From assembly GCF_900115555.1 (NCBI RefSeq), contig NZ_FOWX01000034.1:1-53185 (forward strand): a stretch of 53,185 nucleotides of DNA. The letters run 5' to 3'. The position numbers and the translations under genes were made by a program. Each line of letters begins with the position of its first letter. Position 1 is the stretch's first letter. Of this stretch, positions 41,502 through 50,432 are shown piece after piece. The DNA comes from Pseudomonas borbori. GTDB taxonomy: Bacteria; Pseudomonadota; Gammaproteobacteria; Pseudomonadales; Pseudomonadaceae. The notes under the pieces were generated by a model that saw only the letters and a list, made by a program, of their open reading frames with translations, was not told where the DNA came from and searched no databases.

Positions 41502-41589
41502 GCTGACGCTAGTCTTTCATCTTGAAACTGGCGGCTTGTATAGGCTACGAAATTTGTAGAGTCTATCAATCGTCCAGAAGGTCATAAAT

Positions 41590-41781
41590 TTATTTCATGC
41601 GTTCTTCGCGCATCAACTCAAGCTCTTCCTGAGTTTCGGCTACCCACTGCAGGATGAAGTCCCAGCAATCGCAGTCGTGAGCGTCCGCTCCGGCTTTAAA
41701 TGAATTTTGCAGAAATTTCAGGCGATATTCTTCCGGCGACAATTAGAAATTTTCAGCGAAGCTGTAGTTTAAGGTCGCCAT
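41590..41781 (-). pseudogene. Small acidic protein gene interrupted by an in-frame stop
   Basis: From ATG 41781 the minus strand reads MATLNYSFAENF, TAA (41743-41745), then LSPEEYRLKFLQNSFKAGAD, a DCDCWDFILQWVAE segment and QEELELMREERMK before TAA at 41590. The two parts read as one 63-residue protein with a single nonsense codon. Alternatively a TTG start at 41742 gives a 50-residue protein. I do not recognise the family. Confidence 0.4.
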
Positions 41782-41817
41782 TTGTTCGAGGTCGGTGCAG
41801 CGCTAAATAGGACTATG

Positions 41818-42576
41818 TCAATTTCCCACCATCACCCATCCTCTAACACCATGACTGTCACTCAACTCTTTCGCGACTCGGGCCGCGTCCTGCTTTTGTT
41901 TATACGGGCCGATGACGACAAAGTTGTTTTCTTTACGCGCTACCGGCAACTCCAGCTGTTGAATGGCTTTTTTGGCGCGATGACGGCTGGGTGTGTTCAA
42001 TGCAATTTCGATCACCCAAAGTCCGGATGAAGGCGTGGCTGAGGCAGATTTTTTAGTGTAGGAAATGAAGCAGCCGCACGTCAAACACCGGCGTTTCAGC
42101 GTGATTAGAGAGCTTGGAACGGTGCGAAATACGTGCCATTGCCGATCAATGGTTTTTTTGCGGGCGAAGAGTGCCAAGAGCAGGCCGGTAAAAGTAATCA
42201 TACCGCTGAGAATCATTGTCCATTTGTGTGCCTGTGTGGGCAATGAGGGCAGCGTAAGTACTGGTGTTTCGTCTGGCTTTGCGATCAAAAACTGTACGGC
42301 GTCAGCCTCCGTTGAATCGGGTATGCGGGATTCGTTTTTCACAGGGTTCGCGAGCCCGTCGGAATGTTTGGTACTGAGCTCTGTCGCAACTTTATCAGCG
42401 GTGTCATCGAGTAGCTGTTCGAACGTTGTCACTTTTTGCTGGATGTATGAATTGCCGCCGCTATTTTGACAAATTGGTCCTATGGACGTGTAGGTCCATA
42501 GTAGTGCTGATAGTTGCCCCAAAACGCCAGTTACCAGGAAGCCCAAGCCAAGCTTTCGCACAGCGGCCATCTCCAA
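41818..42576 (-). CDS. Hypothetical two-transmembrane protein with SPOR-like C-terminus
   Basis: 252 residues not assigned to a named family. An N-terminal membrane segment (LGLGFLVTGVLGQLSALLW) is followed by a polar region (about 30-115) and a second membrane segment (WTMILSGMITFTGLLLALFA) with basic flanking residues. The C-terminal 55 residues (ALNTPSRHRAKKAIQQLELP.., NNFVVIGPYKQKQDAARVAKEL) look like a SPOR-type peptidoglycan-binding repeat. A CGC-type cysteine pair (RRCLTCGCF) follows the second membrane segment. Codon use is lower in GC than its neighbours. Confidence 0.5.
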   Translation of the reverse strand: MEMAAVRKLGLGFLVTGVLGQLSALLWTYTSIGPICQNSGGNSYIQQKVTTFEQLLDDTADKVATELSTKHSDGLANPVKNESRIPDSTEADAVQFLIAKPDETPVLTLPSLPTQAHKWTMILSGMITFTGLLLALFARKKTIDRQWHVFRTVPSSLITLKRRCLTCGCFISYTKKSASATPSSGLWVIEIALNTPSRHRAKKAIQQLELPVARKENNFVVIGPYKQKQDAARVAKELSDSHGVRGWVMVGN

Positions 42577-43146
42577 AACAAGTGAATAGTTATTTGCCCC
42601 ATTTCTTTCTGATAAACGGGGTTCTATTGTTGATCCTGGGATGGTCTAAATTCTTGAGCGCGTCAGTGTGCCCAATAGCCAAAACTATTGGCTGATTTTT
42701 ATTGTTTGAAAGAGCATCGTGAATGCACTTTATAGACTGTTGGTTAACGAAAAAGGCTCAGATTATCGAAAAAAACCGTATCAGATGGATTGCAGGGTGA
42801 TCCATTCAAATACTTGTATTTAAGGTAAGTGTCGTGGCCAAAGTGCCTTATTCAAGATTCAAACCATGCCTACGCGCTCGGTATAAATGAAAGGATTGTT
42901 AGCCGGACCTTTACGGTACGGGCAGGGAGACGCTACTGAATTATTGTCACCCTTTCAAACGATGCCGGTGTCCTATACTACACTTCAGGTGCCATTTCCT
43001 ACCCCGGAGAGTTCTTGGTGAACGCTCCGGATCTTGTGCTTAGTCCTGAATAATTTGCGGAACTGAGCGCTGAGCTTGAAAGCTCTGCTCAACACGCCTG
43101 GCCGTGGACGCATTACCGGTTCTGATGTGGGATGAGGGTCAATGCT
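42577..43146. other. 570-bp AT-richer intergenic region
   Basis: No supported gene. A small hairpin (CCAATAG 42672-42678, CTATTGG 42685-42691, then ATTTTT) could act as a terminator on either side, but no gene leads into it from the left. The promoters for the antiporter (right) and the SPOR-like protein (left, minus) must lie here. Confidence 0.4.
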
Positions 43147-44928
43147 ATGGCCGTTGAAGGCAATGCAGGACAATTATTTGCTGTCGTCACTTTGCTTGCC
43201 GCTGCCGTGGTGGCAGTGCCGCTGTTCAAACGCATCGGGCTCGGCTCAGTGATCGGTTACCTGGCGGCGGGGCTGATCATTGGCCCTTTCGGACTGCAAC
43301 TGATCAGTGACCCTCACACCATCATTGAGGTGGCCGAGTTGGGTGTGGTGATGTTTCTTTTTGTGATTGGACTGGAGATGAAACCCTCGCACCTATGGGA
43401 TCTGCGTCGGCAGATCTTTGGGCTGGGCAGCCTGCAGGTGGTGGTCTGTGCTTTTCTGCTCACTTTTGTCGGCATGGCCTTTGGTTTCTCTTGGCAGGTG
43501 TCATTTGTGAGCGCGGCGGGTTTTGTACTCACATCCACGGCCATCGTTATGCAAGTCCTCTCGGAGCGCGGTGACATAACCGAGCCGAGGGGGCAGCACA
43601 TAGTGTCCATTTTGCTGTTTGAAGACCTGTTGATAGTGCCTTTACTGGCGGTGGTGGCATTTCTGGCACCCACCGAATTGGTGCATGAGCCCACGTCACC
43701 CCTTTGGCAGCGCATAGGTATCGCAGCCCTGTCCTTGGGCGCATTGGTGGCCATTGGCTTGTGGCTGCTCAATCCTCTGTTTCAGGTATTGGCCCGAGCC
43801 AAAGCGCGCGAGGTCATGACTGCCGCTGCGTTGCTGGTTGTGTTGGGCGCCGCGCTGCTGATGGAAATCGGCGGCCTTTCAATGGCGATGGGGGCTTTCG
43901 TTGCTGGTGTGCTGCTGTCGGAATCCACCTTCCGCCACCAGTTGGAGGCCGACATAGAGCCATTTCGCGGCCTGCTGCTGGGGCTGTTTTTCCTCGGCGT
44001 CGGTATGTCGTTGGATCTGCAGGTGGTGGCCAAGGCTTGGATGCTCATCGCCTCTGGTGTGCTGGCGCTGATGACGGTCAAGGCGCTGTGCATTTATGGG
44101 GTCGCGCGCCTCGCGAAAAGCAGCCATAGCGACGCACTGGATCGCGCCGTGCTTATGGCGCAGGGGGGCGAATTTGCTTTTGTGCTGTTTGCCGAAGCGC
44201 TCAAACTCAGGGTCATCAGCCCTGAAGTCAGCGCCAATATGACGGCTATTGTGGTGCTCTCCATGGCCATTACGCCGGTGACTGTATTGCTGTACAAACG
44301 CTTTGCGCGCGTGCAGACCGTTTCCATGGACGGTGTGGAAGCCGCACACAATCTGCAAGGCAATGTACTCATCATCGGTTTTGGCCGAGTGGGGCAGATT
44401 GCCTGCCAGGCACCGCTCGCCCAGGGAGCGAAAATTTCTATCATTGATATAAATCCGGAGGTCATCCGCGCCGTGACACCCTATGGATTCAAGGTCTATT
44501 ACGGCGATGGTGCCCGCCATGAAATATTGCACGCTGCCGGTGCCCATCACGCCCGCGCCATCATTATTTGTGTGGATGATAAAAAAGCCGCGACACGCAT
44601 TGTCGAAAGTACGCGGCACTACTGCCCGCAGGTGAAATTGGTGGTGCGCGCTTTTGACCGCGAACATGCGCTGGAATTGGTCAAACACGACGCCGACTAC
44701 ATAGTGCGGGAAACCTTTGAGGCCGCCCTGCTGCTCGGTCGTCAGGCCGTGCTGACTCTGGGTGCGTCTGAGCACGAAGCCGACGCAGTGATCGACGAAG
44801 TGCGCAAGCGCGATGCCGAACGTTTTGCCTTGGAAACAGCGGGCGGCCTGTTTGCCGGGCGAGCGCTGGTACTGGGGAATATTGAACGCATTGATCCGCC
44901 GAACCATGAAGCGCGGGATACTCAGTGA
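43147..44928 (+). CDS. Kef-type K+/H+ antiporter of the CPA2 family with TrkA-N domain
   Basis: 593 residues: about 12 transmembrane segments of the Na+/H+ exchanger fold (RIGLGSVIGYLAAGLIIGPFGL, ELGVVMFLFVIGLEM, SAAGFVLTSTAIVMQVLSERGD, the LLFEDLLIVPLLAV core and HRQLEADIEPFRGLLLGLFFLGVGMSLDL-type segment) and a cytoplasmic RCK/TrkA-N domain from about 400 (NVLIIGFGRVGQI, then IIDINPEVIRAV, VYYGDGARHEIL). KefB/C proteins export K+ under electrophile stress and are gated by glutathione adducts. Furfural is electrophilic, so the neighbourhood is suggestive, but no glutathione-specific partner (KefF/G) is next to it. The ATG at 43147 follows a GATGAGGG site; one at 43132 is less likely. Confidence 0.82.
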   Translation: MAVEGNAGQLFAVVTLLAAAVVAVPLFKRIGLGSVIGYLAAGLIIGPFGLQLISDPHTIIEVAELGVVMFLFVIGLEMKPSHLWDLRRQIFGLGSLQVVVCAFLLTFVGMAFGFSWQVSFVSAAGFVLTSTAIVMQVLSERGDITEPRGQHIVSILLFEDLLIVPLLAVVAFLAPTELVHEPTSPLWQRIGIAALSLGALVAIGLWLLNPLFQVLARAKAREVMTAAALLVVLGAALLMEIGGLSMAMGAFVAGVLLSESTFRHQLEADIEPFRGLLLGLFFLGVGMSLDLQVVAKAWMLIASGVLALMTVKALCIYGVARLAKSSHSDALDRAVLMAQGGEFAFVLFAEALKLRVISPEVSANMTAIVVLSMAITPVTVLLYKRFARVQTVSMDGVEAAHNLQGNVLIIGFGRVGQIACQAPLAQGAKISIIDINPEVIRAVTPYGFKVYYGDGARHEILHAAGAHHARAIIICVDDKKAATRIVESTRHYCPQVKLVVRAFDREHALELVKHDADYIVRETFEAALLLGRQAVLTLGASEHEADAVIDEVRKRDAERFALETAGGLFAGRALVLGNIERIDPPNHEARDTQ

Positions 44929-44948
44929 GCATCAAGTACAGTATCGGT

Positions 44949-45839
44949 TCAACTGCGCTCCAGAGCAGAAAACTGGCTACTCAGCCACGTGTGAAGCTGA
45001 GAAACCGCAGGGCTGATCTGCTTGCGGTGCGGGCACACCAGACTCAACGGTGACGCTTCGCCAGGATAATCCGGCAGCAGCACAAGCAGACGCTCTGCGG
45101 CGATATCTGCACTGACATCCAGCCAGGATTTGTAGGCGATACCTTCACCCTCCAATGACCAGCGCCGCACGACATCGGCGTCATCGCTGAACAACGGTCC
45201 CGAAACCTGCACGGTTTGCCCGCCCAGGTTCCACTTGTCGTAGACCCGGCCATTTTGCAGATAGAGCAGGCAGGCATGCTTGCTCAAGTCATCCGGTGTT
45301 TGGGGAGAACCGCAGCGTTGCACATACTCCGGCGAGGCAACCAGCACCCGCTGGTTCCACGGTGCAAGCGGCAGTGCCACGTAGTTGGCGTCTTCATTTG
45401 GACCGTAGCGAATCGCCACGTCCACCGGGTCGCGAAACAGATTGGCCATCTGGTCCGACAGGAAAAAACGCAACGTCAATTCAGGATGCTGACGGCGGAA
45501 CAGCGTCAGCCACGGCAGCAGTATGTTGCGCCCCAGATCGGACGGCGCTGTCACTTGCAGCACGCCCCGCAGCGTGGCGTTCTCACCCCGCAGGTTTTCC
45601 TTGCCTTGCTGCAGGGTCTCTAGCACTGAGTGGGCGGTGGGCAGATATTGCTCGCCCTCGGCAGTCAATCGCAGGCTGCGCGTCGTACGGGCGAATAGGC
45701 GCACGTCCAGTTCGCGCTCCAGACGTTTGATGGCGGCAGCGACCTGACCAGGCAGCAGATCAGCCTCCAGCGCCGCTGCGGTGAAACTGCCCAGCGCGGC
45801 GCTGCGGATGAATAAACCAAGATCATCGATGCGGATCAT
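44949..45839 (-). CDS. LysR-family transcriptional regulator
   Basis: 296-residue LTTR: MIRIDDLGLFIRSAALGSFTAAALEADLLPG begins the HTH domain (to about 60), followed by LFARTTRSLRLTAEG and a co-inducer domain. It is divergent from the quinone-oxidoreductase-like gene at 45949 (109 nt between starts), the classic LTTR arrangement, and probably controls it. The ATG at 45839 has an AGGAG site; the longer frame upstream overlaps the divergent promoter and is not real. It converges on the antiporter gene with a 20-nt gap. Confidence 0.85.
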   Translation of the reverse strand: MIRIDDLGLFIRSAALGSFTAAALEADLLPGQVAAAIKRLERELDVRLFARTTRSLRLTAEGEQYLPTAHSVLETLQQGKENLRGENATLRGVLQVTAPSDLGRNILLPWLTLFRRQHPELTLRFFLSDQMANLFRDPVDVAIRYGPNEDANYVALPLAPWNQRVLVASPEYVQRCGSPQTPDDLSKHACLLYLQNGRVYDKWNLGGQTVQVSGPLFSDDADVVRRWSLEGEGIAYKSWLDVSADIAAERLLVLLPDYPGEASPLSLVCPHRKQISPAVSQLHTWLSSQFSALERS

Positions 45840-45858
45840 TTTCACTCCTGAAGTGAAA
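45840..45858. promoter_or_regulatory. Palindrome in the LysR/zinc-type dehydrogenase intergenic region
   Basis: TTTCACT-N5-AGTGAAA abuts the LysR start codon and spans its ribosome-binding site. The symmetry suits an autoregulatory LTTR or another dimeric repressor site. Confidence 0.45.
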
Positions 45859-45948
45859 GTGTTGGCGCATTCTGCTTGTTTTTCTTTGTCCATGGGAAGT
45901 CGAAGATTGCCGCAAGTGAATGCATCAACCCTTCGACAGCGAGTCTCC

Positions 45949-46956
45949 ATGAAAGCCATCAGCTTTACCCAGCACGCGTTGCCCATCGACAATCCACAAG
46001 CATTGATCGACATCAGTCTCCCGCTGCCCACGCCTGGCCCTCGGGATCTGCTGGTCGAAGTTCGCGCGGTATCAGTGAATCCGGTGGATACCAAGGTGCG
46101 CGCCGGAACTTTCACAAAAGAACCGAAAATCCTCGGCTGGGACGCCACAGGCATTGTCCGCGAGGTCGGCGCTGAAGTGACGCTGTTTCAGCCGGGCGAT
46201 GAAGTGTTCTATGCCGGCTCGATTGCCCGCACCGGCAGCTACAGCGAATTCCATTTGGTCGATGAGCGGATCGTCGGGCACAAGCCTCATTCATTGAGTG
46301 CCGCCGATGCGGCAGCGTTGCCATTGACCTCGATCACGGCCTGGGAATTGTTGTTTGACCGGCTCGGTGTCGTCGAGGGTACGGGGGAGGGCAAGTGCCT
46401 GTTGATCACTGGAGCGGCTGGCGGCGTCGGTTCGATGCTGGTGCAACTGGCCCGAAAGTTGACCCGCCTTACCGTCATTGGTACCGCCTCACGCCAGGAA
46501 ACCGCTGATTGGGTGCGGCAGTTGGGCGCGCATCACGTGATCGATCACAGCCAGCCACTGCTCGCACAGTTGCAAGCGCTCGGTGTGCCGGAGATCGACT
46601 ATGTCGCCAGCCTGACCCACACCGAACAACACTTTGCACAACTGATCGACGTGCTCAAGCCACAGGGGCGTCTGGGTGTGATTGACGATCCCGAAACCCT
46701 CGATGTGATGCCGCTCAAGCGCAAGTCGCTGTCATTGCATTGGGAGCTGATGTTCACCCGCTCGCTGTACGAAACCCCGGACATGATTAATCAGCATCAC
46801 CTGCTCAATCGGGTCAGCGCTCTGATTAACCAAGGTGTTCTGCAAACTACCGTGGGCGAGCACTTTGGTGCGATCAATGCGGCAAACATGCGTCGTGCCC
46901 ATGCGCTGATCGAGAGCGGCAAGGCCCGGGGCAAGATCGTTCTCGAAGGTTTCTGA
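45949..46956 (+). CDS. Zinc-type alcohol dehydrogenase-like/quinone oxidoreductase (MDR family)
   Basis: 335-residue medium-chain dehydrogenase/reductase: GroES-like half with VRAVSVNPVDTKVRAG, LGWDATGIVREVG and GDEVFYAG; Rossmann half with LLITGAAGGVGSMLVQLARKL. Catalytic zinc Cys/His ligands are absent, as in the zinc-independent quinone oxidoreductase branch, so it is likely an NADPH-dependent enone or quinone reductase. It is divergent from its presumed LysR regulator. Family length is normal; the long upstream frame is not used. A terminator follows at 47003. Confidence 0.8.
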   Translation: MKAISFTQHALPIDNPQALIDISLPLPTPGPRDLLVEVRAVSVNPVDTKVRAGTFTKEPKILGWDATGIVREVGAEVTLFQPGDEVFYAGSIARTGSYSEFHLVDERIVGHKPHSLSAADAAALPLTSITAWELLFDRLGVVEGTGEGKCLLITGAAGGVGSMLVQLARKLTRLTVIGTASRQETADWVRQLGAHHVIDHSQPLLAQLQALGVPEIDYVASLTHTEQHFAQLIDVLKPQGRLGVIDDPETLDVMPLKRKSLSLHWELMFTRSLYETPDMINQHHLLNRVSALINQGVLQTTVGEHFGAINAANMRRAHALIESGKARGKIVLEGF

Positions 46957-47002
46957 TTTCACTCATCAGACGGGCTCGCCTGCGGGCCCGTTGAACCGCC
47001 TG

Positions 47003-47023
47003 CGGCATCACTTGCCGTTTTTT
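47003..47023 (+). terminator. Terminator between the MDR and ABM genes
   Basis: CGGCA (47003-47007), 5-nt loop, TGCCG (47013-47017), then six T. Short stem, good T run. The ABM gene starts only 17 nt further on, so it may be read through or have an overlapping promoter. Confidence 0.5.
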
Positions 47024-47040
47024 ATGTTGGAGAGTTGACG

Positions 47041-47349
47041 ATGAATACGTCCAGTAACGTGTTGGTATCAATTGCCGTGCTCAAGGCCAAGGCAGGCAAA
47101 GAACAGGCATTGAAAGAAGAATTGCTGACGCTGATAGAGCCGACCCGCGCAGAGCCGGGCAATCTCGATTATGTGTTGTTCGAGCAGCGTGACGAGCAGG
47201 GCACTTTCTACATGCGCGAGGCTTTCAGGGATCAGGCGGCGCTGGATGCGCATTTTTCGATGTCTTACTTTCAGCGCTTTGCCGCCACGGCAGATGATCT
47301 GCTGCAAGAGCCGTTGCAACTGATATTCCTTGAACAGGTATCGGCCTGA
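47041..47349 (+). CDS. ABM-domain quinol monooxygenase-like protein
   Basis: 102-residue single-domain protein of the antibiotic-biosynthesis-monooxygenase (dimeric alpha-beta barrel) family: LVSIAVLKAKAGKEQALKEELLTLIEPTRAEPGNLDYVLFEQRDE and FYMREAFRDQAALDAHFSM. Small ABM proteins oxidise quinols or act in stress responses without cofactor. It follows the MDR reductase gene in the same direction behind a GGAGAG site and may form a redox pair with it. Length is normal. Confidence 0.78.
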   Translation: MNTSSNVLVSIAVLKAKAGKEQALKEELLTLIEPTRAEPGNLDYVLFEQRDEQGTFYMREAFRDQAALDAHFSMSYFQRFAATADDLLQEPLQLIFLEQVSA

Positions 47350-47404
47350 TCATTCAGCCTGTTGAGCCGCACCACCTCGGCCGGGCGTGGACGCGGCCGG
47401 CGGA

Positions 47405-48388
47405 TCAATTTGCTCCAGGACGCGCCTTTACTCCGAATTGCGCAACGATGTGAGTGCCCAGCTCCTCAATGACGTCCGCCGCAGGGCGCTTTCCGTACTT
47501 GAGATTGAGGATAACGTGGTCCACCCCGATTTCCTCAAGCGACTCCAGCAAAGCCCGGAGGTGGTCGCGTCCGAGCCTGAACCCCAAATGAATGGGAGTG
47601 GGCGGCGTGGACGGGTTCTCACTGAGGTCGATGTAAAGCGACTGAGTGAAGGGCTTATAGACGGAACCACATTGCTTCATGACCTCCATCCGCCAATCTT
47701 CCACGATCAGTCGCTGCATTTTCGGCGCGCGTGGATAGTTGATCCATCCGGCGCTTTCGCGCGCGATCCAATCCAGTGACTGGCGGCTATGTCCGGTCAC
47801 GAGCATCGGAATCACTTGGGTTGTGGGTTTCGGAATGAGGTCTGCGCCGCGCAGCTCACCGCCGCTCCAGCGGATGGGTTCGAAGCTGGTGCTGTAGGCT
47901 CGGCGAATCACCTCGTAGTGCTCTCGAAAGACTTCTCCGCGCCTTTCGGGATCGACGTCAAAGGCTGAAAACTCCACTGGGCGATCGCCGGAGGCTACGC
48001 CCAGAATCAAGCGACCTGCGCTCAACTGATCGACGCTGGCTGACGCCTTGGCCGTGTGCAGAGGATGGTGTAAAGGGATGGCAATGGATGCGCTGCCAAG
48101 CGCTATATCTGACGTATGAGCCGCCATATAGCCCAGGTAAACCCAGGGATCGAAGACTTGGCCGACATCGCCGAAATTAGGGTCCCGAAGAGGCACGTCG
48201 CGAAACCAGAGCGCGGAGAAGCCCAGCTCCTCTGCTCGTTTGGCCAATGCGACCTGGTTGAGCATGCTCGGAATGTCCCCACCGAAGGCCTCCAAAGGGA
48301 AGAACAATCCCAGGCTCAAATGACCCGGAGTGAAGGTTCGGCTGAACCCTCGATGCTGCTGATAAGGAATCGTGCTCGGCAGATACAT
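47405..48388 (-). CDS. LLM-class flavin oxidoreductase, copy B
   Basis: 327 residues, the same length as copy A at 26510 and similar along its entire length (HLSLGLFFPLEAFGGD, GFSALWFRDVPLRDPNF, SVDQLSAGRLILGVASGDRP, IGVDHVILNLKYGKR). The ATG at 48388 has a GAGGAAG site. A longer open frame reading back to 48649 fuses it to the remains of an OYE gene, but the true start is internal. Copy A keeps a functional OYE partner and an ArsR regulator; this copy has lost both. The substrate is unknown. Confidence 0.8.
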   Translation of the reverse strand: MYLPSTIPYQQHRGFSRTFTPGHLSLGLFFPLEAFGGDIPSMLNQVALAKRAEELGFSALWFRDVPLRDPNFGDVGQVFDPWVYLGYMAAHTSDIALGSASIAIPLHHPLHTAKASASVDQLSAGRLILGVASGDRPVEFSAFDVDPERRGEVFREHYEVIRRAYSTSFEPIRWSGGELRGADLIPKPTTQVIPMLVTGHSRQSLDWIARESAGWINYPRAPKMQRLIVEDWRMEVMKQCGSVYKPFTQSLYIDLSENPSTPPTPIHLGFRLGRDHLRALLESLEEIGVDHVILNLKYGKRPAADVIEELGTHIVAQFGVKARPGAN

Positions 48389-48449
48389 TCTAATCTTCCT
48401 CAATGGGAGAACCTGAACAGCGCCCCATTTCCAGAGGTGCTGCGGCATC

Positions 48450-48770
48450 GGTCGCCTGAGAACGACAGGTGGGGTAGTGCGTGTAGCCTTTACCCGTTGT
48501 GCGTACGTGCTGGTCGGGGCGACCGGATTGATGGGCCAGTTGCTGGCAATACGCGCGGGCAGGTCCGGATTAGCAATGAACAGGTGGTCAAAGGCAAGCA
48601 GATCGCTCCAGCCCGATACTGGTACCTCAGCAACGGCCTGGGGATTCATTCAAGAAGCGTAGGCGGTTTTGCAGTGAACCACACGAATCGTCGTCACTAC
48701 GATTGGTGCGGGCGCAAATGATCTGTTCACGAGGCAGCTGTTAGCACAGTGCTGTTCGACACCGCATGCT
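48450..48770 (-). pseudogene. Old Yellow Enzyme relic upstream of LLM copy B
   Basis: Two blocks match the OYE at 27558: GVEQHCANSCLVN with a following CGSLQNRLRFLNE (against GVELHCANGYLVN and GGSLQNRLRFLRE), then, after a large internal deletion, VSGWSDLLAFDHLFIANPDL and ARIASNWPINPVAPTS, continuing out of frame as KGYTHYPTCRS. Several frameshifts are needed to read it. It shows that the OYE-LLM pair was duplicated as a unit and that one OYE has decayed. Confidence 0.75.
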
Positions 48771-48873
48771 CGATCCCGGCTATTGGATTCCAATCCATGC
48801 GTTCGGTTTGAACGCTCCAGGGAGGCTCGGAGAGTGAGTGCTTTTTCTACAGAGAATCCCAATGATCAGCTGA

Positions 48874-49068
48874 TCCGCTTTTTTAAGCTTTTCTTATCTG
48901 CCGCTACTTTTGATGGTGCCGGCTTCCGGGATTATGACCAGCAGCGATGTGTTATTTGACCAGTTGCCGCTGATTGCTGCGGTGCTGGTGCTGTCACTGA
49001 GCGTTACAGTGCCGCTCTGCGGCTGGCTGTTACAGAAGCTGATCCGGCGTCAGGAGCCTAGGCAGTGA
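48874..49068 (+). pseudogene. LrgA/CidA-family holin-like protein, C-terminal remnant
   Basis: After a TGA at 48871 the frame reads PLLLMVPASGIMTSSDVLFD, then LPLIAAVLVLSLSVTVPLCGWLLQKLIRR, typical of the last helices of LrgA/CidA proteins. The start and first two helices are missing. Its stop overlaps the next gene (GTGA), as in normal lrgAB operons. Confidence 0.55.
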
Positions 49069-49606
49069 GCAGGGTCGTTTGGCTAAGCCTGATCAATCAT
49101 CCCTTGTTCCCCATAGCCCTGACTTTGGCTGCCTTTCAGGTGGCGGGGTGGCTTTACCGACGCAGCGGTTTATTGGTGCTGCAGCCCGTGCTGGTGTCCA
49201 TGCTTCTGGTCGTTGGCACACTATTGTTGTGCTGGGTGGACTACGGTACCTATCGCGCAGGTGCTGAGCCTATTGCACTGTTGCTCGGCCCCGCCACCGT
49301 GGCGCTGGCCGTGCCGCTGCAACATAACATTCGGCGCATTCGTCAGCTGTGCTGGCCGATCATGATTACTCTGTGGGTGGGCGGTGCATTATCGATGGGC
49401 CATACCATGGCCATCGGATTGCTGCTGGGTTGGGCTGGGGTAGAGCACCCGGCTGCACGGGCCTGAGTTACGGCATTAACGCCCACGCGATCGGAACTGC
49501 GCATGCTTTGCAAGAGGGTGAGGAGTGCGGTGCTTTTGCCGCTTTAGCGAAGAGCCTTTGGGGGATACTCACTGCGCTTGCGTTGCCTCTAGTCTTTACA
49601 TTGTGA
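49065..49606 (+). pseudogene. LrgB/CidB-family membrane protein, internally deleted and frameshifted
   Basis: The first frame (GTG 49065) reads LINHPLFPIALTLAAFQVAG and EPIALLLGPATVALAVPLQHN, the LrgB N-terminal half. It then ends after GWAGVEHPAARA, while a second frame continues LSYGINAHAIGTAHALQEGE, CGAFAALAKSLWGILTALAL, the LrgB C-terminus. About 60 residues of the middle are missing. Together with the lrgA remnant it is a dead operon for cell-envelope/lysis control. Confidence 0.65.
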
Positions 49607-49691
49607 GCCCAGGACCATATCGGGCTTCAATGCAGTGACCGAGACAGTAGCAGCACGGAACGATGGCGAGCGGCATTATGGATACTGTTAG

Positions 49692-50432
49692 GCCCGCCCA
49701 CATAACAGGGATGGCGCACTAATCCAGATCCTGGAGACCGAGTCCCAGGGAACCTGCAGCGTTTTCACGCCCGTTCTGATTGACGCGAACGTCGATGGCT
49801 GGCCTGACCTAAGTCTCGCCATGTTTCTCCCCGCTGGACCGAACATCCCTCGTCAGACCTGGCTGTACGATGTGGCCACGGGCCGCTTCGTGGATGCTCC
49901 TGCAGGTTTGCAGGACATCAGTTCGGCCGAGTTTGACCCGGTTCGTCGGATCGTCTACTCCTACTGGCGAGCCAGTTGCTGCGAGCACGGCGTTTCAACC
50001 TATCGCTGGACGGATGGAGACGTCGAAGAAATCGACTCCCAGAGCAGTTACTTCCTGCCGCTGATGGACGGAACAGAACGGCGTCTTTGCTACGTCATGC
50101 CTAGCTATCAAAATGGTGAAATCGATTTCGCCAGACGGGTCGAGCAAGCAAGCGATGGCTCGTTGAAGCTGCGTCAGATTGATCCGAAATCTTGCGACAT
50201 CGATGCCTGGGTATTTCTAGAACGCACGTATATCGACATTTGGCAGCCCAGCCAGAACGGACAGAAAGCGACCCTTTTGCGAACCGAAGAAATAGCCTGG
50301 AAACAAACGGAGACGTCAGTCGGCCAGCGCTTTTGTCCCGAGGTGCCCTTCTTCGATAGTGGGCGTATCAAGCGCGTAGTGCTCAGTGAGAATCCTGATA
50401 TGTGCAGCGAGCAGAACCCGCAGCAGGAGTAG
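49692..50432 (+). pseudogene. FG-GAP/XAC2610-like protein, N-terminally truncated
   Basis: The frame is open from 49692, but its first ATG is at 49821. The segment before that ATG already carries a conserved calcium-loop-like repeat (VLIDANVDGWPDLSLAMFLP), and WLYDVATGRFVDAPAGLQDI follows, so the natural start lies upstream of an in-frame TAG (49689). Several Cys (SCCEHG, KSCDID, RFCPEVP, DMCSEQ) suggest an exported disulfide protein that has lost its signal peptide. The rest (to 50432) is intact. The exact family is uncertain. Confidence 0.4.

Noticed and set aside
48388..48649. Genuine OYE-LLM fusion protein starting at 48649
   Set aside because: The in-frame joining is accidental: the LLM gene has its own ATG (48388) with a good ribosome-binding site and equals copy A in length, while the OYE part is frameshifted debris.
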